Shown here: one piece after another, positions 31,914 through 40,420 of the stretch
How the letters are laid out: each line of letters starts with the position of its first letter
Numbering within the stretch: position 1 is the stretch's first letter
The notes under the pieces: model-generated
The model's input: only the letters and a program-made list of their open reading frames with translations
Told to the model about the DNA's origin: nothing
Database searches by the model: none
Assembly: GCA_033557685.1 (NCBI GenBank)
Contig: JAWQRN010000082.1
Coordinates: forward strand, 1-40,420
Reading direction: 5' to 3'
DNA: 40,420 bases
Origin: Sperchopsis tessellata
Lineage: Eukaryota; Arthropoda; Insecta; Coleoptera; Hydrophilidae
Position numbers and translations under genes: made by a program

Positions 31914-33030
31914 CTAAAAATAATAATCTGTTAAAAATAGTCACAAAGTATTAAATACCTACTTCATGCTACATAATGGTAAAAAGAAATTATAACACTT
32001 TCTATATTCTATGCCAACTAATAAGAATTGACAACCAAGTACACTAAGGGTTATTCACTCAACAATGGCATTTAACCAAGAATTTAGTATTTTGCCAATA
32101 AATATAAATCGTAGATTAAATAGGTTTTTGTCTAATACTTTTCATTCTATAGGACTTGAAGGGTTGCTGGGAAACATGCCTTGTCTGTAGGCAAAAGTCT
32201 TCTCGATAATTTCAATAATCTTGTGATATAATTAATGAACAGTAATTATAGTTCACCATAGTATCATTTATTATTTTGTTCTATATTTGATCGTTGGTAT
32301 TTGATTTTATGACAAAGTTATCATTTCTTATATTACCAATTTATGCATATATCAGTGAATATCATTGTTGGACAGTGGAGGAGATTATAATTACATTTTA
32401 GTTTCTACAAATGAATAAATAAACCTTTATTTGATCCTATGTACATAAGTAGTTATATAGATCTTGTAAACATAAATTATTTTTAAAATAATTGCTCATT
32501 TATATCTACCACCATGAACTTGTCCAAGTCATAGATCAATCATGAAGAAAAAGAACTTTTAAATAATGCCTTCAGTCAAATCCATAAGTCTCTAACTATG
32601 CACTATCACCAGAAAATAGTTTGTAAATCTCCATCACCATGTATTTTGTGCCTTTTGAATATATTTTGAGTTTCTATATGAAGAATGTACCTATTTCAAG
32701 TGACGTGAAATATACTTAACAAAGAAAGTTATGTGCAGTTATAAACAATTTTGCTTGCACTGTATAGAAGATCATTAACGTAACTTTATATATTAAATAA
32801 ATATAATTCTGCCATATTTCTACTCTACTTGTTAAAAATAGCTCTTGATAATTTATTTTACAGGTTGATATAACCCACATCAAGAGATTTTTCTTAGAAT
32901 GTGATCTCATACATTTTCCTAGATTCTAGGTATACCTGATAAGCATTATGTGCTGTTTTTCTATATATATATTATTTTTATTTGTTTATTTAATGTTGGC
33001 GTATTTCCGCTGCTATGGCCTATCAGCGAC
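31914..33030. other. AT-rich intron, no gene seen
   Basis: No exon signature. The segment at about 32985-33030 (TTATTTAATGTTGGC ... TATGGCC) resembles 13030-13060 (TTATTTAATGTCGGCC ... TATGGCC) and may be a retroelement tail. Confidence 0.35.
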
Positions 33031-33039
33031 GCCATTTAT

Positions 33040-33530
33040 ATATTTTTTTTTTAGATGACTATAACAGAATAAATAAATGAAGATATTTTTCTTGTGAGCA
33101 GTGATCCAGGCCAATCGAGAATAATATTAGCACTAAAGGAAGAAGCACCAGACAATGTTTTCAAAATATTTCTGTTGGAGAGTGCATTTAGATAATTTTC
33201 AGCTCTGATTATGTTGGTGAAATTTATTAGTTTAGTATTTTGCACATTAATTTTTGGGTTGATTTTGAGAAACCAGCCATCAAGAGATTCAGACTCTTCC
33301 TTGAAAACAACGACAGTTCACCCGCATAATGGAATGTCCTATTCTCCGTGAAAACATCCAGGTCATGTATGTAAATAATGAACAGCAGGTGCTGCAGGAA
33401 TCAACCTTTTAGCACTCTACAGAACCCAAGCAGTACTTGATCTATAGTTTTGACTATTGTACTGTAGTTCTGTGTTTGGATGTCCATTTTTAAGATATCT
33501 CTCCCGAAGTTTATGTGTAATACTTCTTGC
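33040..33530 (-). pseudogene. Decayed LINE RT fragment
   Basis: On the minus strand, shifting frames give LLFIIYIHDLDVFTENRTFHYAGELSLFSR-like sequence (in the database-typical order of L-L-F-x-[IL]-[YF]-[IV]-N-D-L, then Y-A-D-D-L-x-[IL]-F-S) followed by INPKINVQNTKLINF, the K-x-N-x-x-K-T-x-x-[ML]-x-F block. The catalytic Y-A-D-D is Y-A-G-E here, and stops interrupt the frame, so it is dead. Clade cannot be set. Confidence 0.45.
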
Positions 33531-34129
33531 AACATAATGATACAGCAATATTTTTTATTGAAGATAAGTCAATTTGAACACCTGATGCTCTCTGCCTATT
33601 ATTTCAAGTTTTAGCCATTCCAAATGTTGGTAAATAGTTCGTATCGTTATTTTTTAAAAGCCATTTTCATTTTTTGATAATATATTTGCTTTTTCAAAGT
33701 AGTTTAGTACCCTGTTGTTTTCCGGTAATAAATTTGCAGACTATGATGTTCCATGCTCTTTGCTGAAACATGGTGGAATTTAATAAGCTTGTGGTGAAAT
33801 TTTATAAGCATTAGATTGATGTTGGTATCACGTAAATATTTCTTTATAAATAGGATACTTTCTTGCAGAATGGTGTTTTCTTCACAATGCGGTTTCAATA
33901 GGAGAAGTTTTACAATTAATGTAATTTAAATAAAATGTTTCATATACATGGTAAGACTTGGTTATATCAAGGTAACTTACATGTTATTCTAAACAGACCA
34001 GATATAGCACTAATTAAATCATTAGTGTTTGCTGCGGATTGTGCAAATTGTGATATTAAATATTTACCGAATTCTGCATGTTACCTTACATAGGACTTAG
34101 GAAGTCAAAGTAAACCAAGCAGTAGTAAG

Positions 34130-35640
34130 AAAAATTGATTTTGATTATTTGAAGCTTTGGTGAATTTGAATAAAATCTTTTTATTTCTAGAGACTTTAAT
34201 ATAAATACAAATTATGATGATAATACTTCAAAAGCATTTATATATCGCTTAGCACTTATAATGTGATGTAAATGAATGGACAGGCATTACAGAGCATCGA
34301 TAATTTTATAAAAAAATTTGGAAGCTCTGTATTAAATATACATATGTCTGATTGTAATATTGAGTATTCAGTTAATAGTTATTAAGAATACAAATATTAG
34401 GTAAAATTATATGAATTTTAGAAGACAATAAGAAATTTCAATGAAAGAATAGATTTAATGAAAACATTTATGTGCTAAAATTTTCCATCTTCAGTGAATA
34501 GTTGTCAAAAGAAGAGCATCATTATTAACTGTTTTGGACAAATTTTGGACTTTTGCATCTTTTTATTCTTACATCTATAAAAATTATGAAACATAAATTT
34601 AAGCTTCATTCATATACAGTTGTATAAAAGTAATGAACTAAATATATGTCTATCTATCTATCTAACCCATAAATTATGGAATTTATAATTAGAGTGTTCA
34701 TATTCGAGACTCCAACAGTATATTTTACAGAAGGCAAGCATTTTTCCAGAGAATTCAATTAAAACTATAACATTTTACTGCAGCAAGAAAGAAATAAGCT
34801 TGTTTACTAATAAACTGGAAAATTCTGTGAATGTGCAAATAACTAAGTGGCATATAGTGAATGAAGTGACTGGTAAAGTGGTTAAAAAACAATTGAGTTA
34901 GAAGATGATCCATACCATTTGCCTAATTTTTAAACAATTCCACTGATGTACAAGGTGGGTAGAGTATTCTGGGAAATTCTGTCATTGAAAATTATAATTT
35001 CATTTTATACTCAGTGTATGTTTTTCCAGTTACAGCAGAAGAGCCGATTAATGTAGCGAGAGATATAAAAGGAATACAACTTCAAGCAAATTAATTAAGT
35101 AGTGTATAGATTGTGTGTTATAATTAAACCATTTTATAACCATGGTGATAAAAATCCAGTCACTTACTGTCTTTTGAAAACTGTTTGAATTGATAAATAT
35201 CATCTGAAGGTGAAATTTTTTAACAGATTTGTGCTCTTTCATGTTAGCCAACATGCATATTTGAAAAATAAAAATATTGATAGAGTTATATTTAAATTAA
35301 CTTAAAATGTTTTAGAATATTTTGAAAAGGAAGATTTGGTGTGTTGCATTTTCTTGAACCTGTTATGGGCGTTTGAACGTGTGGAGTACAGCATCCCTTT
35401 AGATAAGTTATACCGCTTTGATATACGTGACACAGTATTTGAGTGGATTAGAACCTACTTAATAAAAAGGAATCAGCCTATTGGGGGTGCTTAATGTGGT
35501 GCGAAGTGTGATGCAGGGCAGTGTAATAGGACCCTTTCTATTCATTATATTCATGCAAAATAACTATGCAAATGACACTCACTTATTTGTTAGTGGTTAA
35601 AATTTTATGGGGTTTCAGAGGCGTGGTTCACTTTTGGTTT
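34130..35640 (+). pseudogene. Decayed Jockey/CR1-like LINE (endonuclease end to RT)
   Basis: Pieces appear on the plus strand in the correct order. FISRDFNINTNYDDNTSKAF matches the G-D-F-N block of the apurinic-type endonuclease, with G replaced by R. VNEWTGITEHR and HMSDC match its last blocks, with the S-D-H histidine lost. WHIVNEVTGKV is the linker. VFPVTAEEPI and NVARDIKG start RT. HAYLKNKNIDRVIFKL, CCIFLNLLWAFERVEYSIPL and DKLYRFDIRDTVFEWIRTYL follow, then QGSVIGPFLFIIF and NDTHLFVSG. Many stops and indels separate them. The order fits one old element about 1.5 kb long here. Confidence 0.65.
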
Positions 35641-36279
35641 GTAGTGTCCACTATTGGTTTTAATAATGTGTATTTTTTAAAGTGGATGAAAGAGAATTGC
35701 AGGTAGTTCTCATGGATGAGAAGTGGAAGATAAAAAAGTTTGTAAGTTAAATATGTTAGTGTCTCAGAATATTTAAGCAAATGAGACTTATGAGCATGAT
35801 TTAATGTACACTGTTCATCAGATGACAAGCAAAATAAACAGATTTTACTCTTGTACTTTTCAATGCCAAATAATATTAAGCGTATACCTATTTTGAAAAT
35901 TTTCAAGCCTACTTTATATAGATATTTATGCAGTTAGGAACAAAATAGTGTTTGAGAATTTATGGCTGCATCTTAGCAAACACGTGTGTCTGAAACAGTT
36001 GTGGTTCGTTTTGCTTTATTGGTTCATTTTAGTATTGGGGACTTTATATAAATATGTACTATTTTTGACACTATTTCAAATAAATCTTGTGAAATCTTAT
36101 TTTATTTATGTACCAAATTTTAAAATAACTACTTACTTGGAAATCAATTGTATAATAATGCATTCATTTTTATAGTTTAGTTTTTATGAAACCTCTAGAA
36201 ACATCACAGGATATGAAGAACTGGACATTGATTGTGTTTTTTTTTATGAATAGAGCTTTTAACACTTTTAAACCTCAGA

Positions 36280-36640
36280 AAAATTGTGTATATGGTGTCA
36301 GAAGAAAGTTATTAGAGTCGGTCACCTACATCTATCTTGAAAAAGAGGTATCAGATGGTGGTGGAAGATAGAATACATTTCAGTCTAGCTTATGAGTTGT
36401 TTAAATGTTGTACCACAGGGTAATGTATTGGGTCCTCCGTTGTTTATTAGTTTTATTAATGTCACTTTTCTGGAAGCATCTTTCTCTTTTTGCACATGAT
36501 ACTACTATACCTATAAGGGCAGCTCAGTACTGCCTCTGGAAGTCCAAAATTCAATAGCCTGTATGGTAAAGCAGTGTATGAAAAAGTACGCTACTTTTAC
36601 AGCCCCACTGGAGAAGATTGTATATTTTAAAAATTTGAAT
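36280..36640 (+). pseudogene. Second LINE RT fragment
   Basis: Plus-strand frames give VVPQGNVLGPPLFISFINV and, in another frame, LFAHDTTIP and IRAA, matching the P-Q-G-S-V-L-G-P-L-L-F and F-A-D-D-T blocks of a LINE RT. The same blocks already occur at about 35500-35600, so this is a separate copy or a duplicated piece. It is short and broken. Confidence 0.45.
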
Positions 36641-36730
36641 GAAATGAAATTTCTTTTGTGCTAAAACATATTCACTTATTTTGCCATACAATCTTTATCT
36701 GTATTATATTTCTGTATACCTATGGATATT

Positions 36731-36750
36731 ATATATATATATATATATAT
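36731..36750. repeat. (AT)10 microsatellite
   Basis: Ten uninterrupted AT units, extended on the left by TATT and on the right by T-rich sequence. Confidence 0.9.
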
Positions 36751-36845
36751 TTTTAAAATAGTGGTAAGTAATTTCAATACAAAATAATAGACGTTTCAGG
36801 GAATAAAATTTTTATTCTGTAGTTAATAAATAAAAATACAATTTT

Positions 36846-36851
36846 TTTATT
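36846..36851 (-). terminator. Poly(A) signal AATAAA after the 37-kb exon
   Basis: Minus-strand AATAAA about 62 nt past the stop codon of the exon at 36913-37202. Confidence 0.4.
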
Positions 36852-36912
36852 CCTCGTTTTTTGCTACATTTATATTATACCAATTCATAAATAATAGATA
36901 ACTTAGATTGAA

Positions 36913-37202
36913 TTATGGGAGGTAATCCTGGTTGAGTGTTTGTTCTACAGTCCAATTAAAATTAAATCGTGAAGGTCCAGTTTCTTTGTAAATTTTCATC
37001 AGTTCTGGGATATTGCTCTGATGCACTCTTTTAATGTGTCTGATAAGACTCGGTCTTTGCTGAACTTTGTAGGTGCATTTATCATCAGGGCATTTGAATG
37101 ACTTTTCTTTCCCACATTCATAATTAACATGCCGCTGAAGACTATACTTATAGGAATATTGTTTTCCACATTTTTCACATTTAAAGCCTCCTAATCTAAA
37201 AT
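36913..37202 (-). CDS. lola: lola alternative terminal exon, class II, exon 8
   Basis: This is the longest terminal exon here: 95 residues and a stop when spliced at the first AG of TTTTTAGATTTTAG, giving AT + TTT AGA TTA with two leftover nucleotides like the other class II exons. A second AG 7 nt later would leave one nucleotide, the class I phase. Finger 1 is C8-x2-C11-x12-H24-x4-C29; finger 2 is C37-x4-C42-x12-H55-x4-H60 with C-P-D-D-K-C-T-Y-K-V. A 35-residue tail contains I-P-E-L-M-K-I-Y-K-E-T and S-R-F, matching the 31.8-kb exon, plus an extra W-T-V-E-Q-T-L-N-Q-D extension. All ligands are intact. It is the most upstream lola exon clearly visible; common exons would lie further right. 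Confidence 0.88.
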
Positions 37203-38095
37203 CTAAAAACAACACTATATTTTGGTTCTTTAGTAAAAAACATATTAAAAAGATAAAATTAGTATTAATTACCTAATGAAAGAAATATTAAATTAATTAA
37301 TAGACTTATTAGGTTACATGAATACCATTATTATAGTGAATAAATATGGTATACTCATTGCTGACGTGCTCACACCCAAGCCACTTTTCGCAATGTAAAT
37401 TGTCAATTACGAAGATAATAAACGTAGTTTACCATCTAAGAGGTAACTTTTAAAATTTAGATAAGTAAAGAAACTACCAGAAATTTAAAATATACCCACT
37501 GTTTTTGAACTTTCTCCCTCATGGATTGGGTCCAATGATCTTACTTTCGCAAATCGAGCATACCATATTATAAATATATCAAAATAATTATAAACTTAAA
37601 AAGAATTTTAGTACCTTTAACATCAATCATGTTACTAATAGGTGAGGATAGTTATAACCATCGAATCATTGTTAGTGATGTTAAAGTTAGAATCCTATTT
37701 ATTTATTTAATTAGGGTTCCAGAAATTAATTACCTACATTACTACACTACACTAGAGTTTAGGAAAAAATAAACCATTACATTACAGCGTATCACATTTT
37801 TTCTGTAACAAAAAAGAAAGACAAGTTTGAATACATGTATAAAAGTTTTATACAATGGAAGAGCACCAAAAGAATTATAAATTTGAATGCATTGGTCTTA
37901 TAGTTAAATACTGTTTTTGTTTCTCAACTCAATTAGAAGCAAGTTTAAAATATTTGGATCTGTACAAGTAATGAATAGCTTTAGATTCTCAATGGATCTC
38001 TATAGTTCTTTATTTGATAATCAATCGGGCAACATTATATAAACTATGCAAAGTAACTTCCAGGATTCTTCTATAAGAGAGTTTCCAAATGGAAA
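37203..38095. other. AT-rich intron, no gene seen
   Basis: No recognised exon or transposon motif. Confidence 0.35.
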
Positions 38096-38097
38096 TG

Positions 38098-38230
38098 TTA
38101 CAATAAAATCATATGCCTTGAAAATATTCCTTGCAACAATGGATGAAACAATAGCACTTTTCAAAGTTTCCACACGGAAATACCTTTCACATAATAAATA
38201 TTATCCTTCTGTCAGAAAAATGCTAAGAAT
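38098..38230 (+). repeat. Penelope-type repeat family 1, decayed copy d
   Basis: Retains TTGAAAA at 38118-38124, GCAACAATGGATGAAAC, then GCACTTTTCAAAGTTTCCAC and CGGAAA in family order, with many substitutions. The open frame across it (38046-38327) is a by-product: its M-D-E-T-I-A-L-F-K-V-S-T corresponds to V-D-E-T-S-A-L-I-R-A-S-T in copy b. Confidence 0.45.
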
Positions 38231-38719
38231 AGTATCACACTTTTTATTTTATTTCATGGGTCAATTTCCATTGTTTATAAATATGTTTTCATATAGATAT
38301 ATAGGTAATTTTACTGCAACATTCTAAGCTGTAATTCTCAATTAAGAAGCACTGTCAAATTTTGACAGCTGAGACTTAGACCACAACTTACCAGATCCTA
38401 AACTTTACCAAACGAACCAAGTAAATGATCAGCATAGTCAAACTACAGGCATAGAAGGTTTTCACTACGATTGACTAAGTCCCTTCTTGACTATATTCCA
38501 TCTGGGTGGGCAAACATGTATCTTCCTCAAAATCAAGATCTACTAGCTGCATTAATTATTACTTATAATATAATTCTATAATTTTGTACAAATATTTTCT
38601 ATTATTCAATTAAATGAAAAAAAAGCATGGGTGATAATATGTAGTCGTCCTTAAATTCACCGTCCAGCTAAATTCTGTTGTATTCTATATATTTTATTTT
38701 GTAAATTTACTTATCTTTT

Positions 38720-39200
38720 TATTATATTTCAAGGTCTAAATTCTATTACAAACTGGTTTGATAAAAATAAACTAACTTCGGAGCATTAGGATGTGGATGC
38801 GTTGTGTTGTGCAATACGTGGACTATATAAAATATCAAGGTATAACTATTCATAAGAATAAGAATTTGATGAGAATAATGCTGTGATTACAGGTTGAGAA
38901 ATAGTTTATAGAGCTCTTCAATGAGAATATTTTACCATTCAATAATCGTAACAGTATTGAGGAATATAAGTGTTGTGTAGTGTGGGGTGCAAGCATATGG
39001 CAATGCTTTTCTGCCAGCAGAAATTATTCTAAAATTTGTAATGGTGATGCATGGTTTGAACTATTGTCATCCATCAGTTGCATTGTTTAGGAACAATGGA
39101 CGTGAAGGAGCTATATATTTTCACATTGCTAATTTTCATTTTCTAATACAGAGTATCATTTCTAACCAAAGGAAAATAACACATATTAGTATTCTTAAAT
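38720..39200 (+). pseudogene. Decayed Jockey-like LINE RT C-terminal fragment
   Basis: Plus-strand frames give GLNSITNWFDKNKLTS (the L-x-x-I-x-x-W-F-x-x-N-x-L block after YADD), then V-W-G-A-S-I-W near 38975, and C-H-P-S-V-A-L-F-R-N-N-G-R-E-G near 39070, corresponding to the W-G-x-S and C-R-P-L-F-x-x-x-x-I-L blocks of Jockey-type elements. It is broken by stops and indels. Confidence 0.45.
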
Positions 39201-40348
39201 TTGTATTGACAAATTTTGAGTTGTCCCTTCTGAAGTGGGGGAGTGATTTTAACTTCTGTCAAATCAATTAACTTGAATTACGAGTTACTGGTGGCATGCT
39301 TGGGGGTGGGTACTTGTAGATGTGTGTGTATCTGTAAGTTGTTTAAATATATGACAGTACTAGCTACCAGCATTACGTTTGATAGTATGTATTTATTTTA
39401 TGCTTTTACAGACATCATCAGGGTTGAATTGATGTGATATGAAACTGGATCTACAGACAATTCATGTCAATTAATTTTTTTTTTATGGAAATTATAATTT
39501 AATGTTTATTTACTCCACATATATATTTAACTTCAGTTAGTATAAATGATTCTGTAAAGATTTGTTTATACCTTATTTATTGGAAAATAAAGTTATTATT
39601 ATTACTTTGTTTTAATACTCCATATATTTGTTGATGGATAATACATTTCTATTTTTATTTTATTCAATAGTTCTAGTTGATATCCTTAATTTTTTTCCAA
39701 TAGACGTACTATTATCTAGCCTAAATATGACCTTGCTTAACATAACATAACAATGGTTTTTACCTATCAAACCATTGTTTATAGCAAATGAGTTGTTTCA
39801 TACACAAAACAGGATCTTCATTCCTCGATATGCTGTACATTTCAGTGATCTATGAGATGTGTAAATAAAGACATATTATTATAGCTTATAACTAATGAAT
39901 GCACATATTATAGGGAGCATTATTATATATTTTCATTTAATTTCTATATACTCAGCAGGTGTGTGAATTTAAATTTTTGCTATTACCAGTCCTTAAGCTG
40001 CTACCACACCTGGTAATTTTGAAGCATCCAGTGTATTAACTATACTGAATATCTTCAAAATATATATAGTTTTAATCAGTTATAATATATGTTAATCACA
40101 GATTAACATCCGAACTAGAATTTAGTTTGTACTAAAGTGTTTCTCTTAACATAAAATGTGTCTGCTTCGGCTGTGTTCTAAAAAATTATATTATAATGAC
40201 TTAAATTTTAAGGAAAAAAAGCATACTATAAAAATACAATAAAACTGTATACTAAATTACTTTAATAAACATGAGACAAATAATAAACTATGCTTTATTA
40301 CATAAAGATGCATACATTGTATTATGTTAACTTAGAAAGCAAATTTCT
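39201..40348. other. AT-rich intron, no gene seen
   Basis: No recognised coding motif. Minus-strand AATAAA signals occur (e.g. 40294-40299), one of which could belong to a further exon at the right edge. Confidence 0.35.
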
Positions 40349-40420
40349 TTAAACTAAATATTTACTATAAGTTTGCCAGTAACTGCTCGCAATCTTTGAT
40401 ATATTTAAAATGTCATATAT

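Noticed and set aside
1..40420. CRISPR arrays, bacterial operons, rRNA or tRNA genes
   Set aside because: No regularly spaced direct repeats with unique spacers were seen, and I could not identify any tRNA or rRNA by eye. Introns, LINEs and zinc-finger exons show that this is animal DNA.

Overview
The window is AT-rich animal DNA, almost certainly from an insect with a large, transposon-filled genome. I recognise it as the 3' part of the longitudinals lacking (lola) locus on the minus strand. In insects lola joins common BTB-domain exons to one of many alternative terminal exons, each encoding a pair of zinc fingers. The common exons are not here and should lie beyond the right edge. Eight intact terminal exons and one decayed exon are visible, spaced about 3 to 6 kb apart in introns. 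The assignment rests on the recurrent paired-finger signature (Y-K-x-K-x-x-L-x-R-H, then Y/F-E-C-G, then a second finger) and on each exon starting directly after a splice acceptor.

The exons form two blocks. Class I (five exons between 7.4 and 21.3 kb, plus the decayed copy at 6.7-6.9 kb) has a C-x2-C second finger, begins with the peptide Y-x-x-F and enters with one leftover nucleotide before the first full codon. Class II (three exons at 27, 31.8 and 37 kb) has a C-x4-C second finger and a longer C-terminal tail, and enters with two leftover nucleotides. One shared upstream donor cannot serve both classes in frame, so two donors or extra class-specific exons are implied.

The introns are a transposon graveyard. 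Recognisable pieces are: Penelope-like element fragments (an RT-connector piece at 1-183, a GIY-YIG-like piece near 5.8-6.1 kb) with many copies of two short repeats carrying hammerhead-ribozyme-like cores; non-LTR retrotransposon relics at 1.4-2.7, 11.0-11.7, 30.5-31.3 (with an 11-bp target duplication), 33.0-33.5, 34.1-36.6 and 38.7-39.2 kb; a mariner-like element with terminal inverted repeats at 22.2-23.4 kb; a foldback DNA element at 7.9-9.1 kb with a nested retroposon; and an 810-bp inverted-repeat element at 19.2-20.0 kb. The remaining stretches are AT-rich intron in which I see no genes.

The most notable points are the splice-phase split between exon classes, the exon caught in decay, an AG|GTAY junction at all intact class I exons, and ribozyme-like repeat cores in which two normally pairing core positions have changed together.
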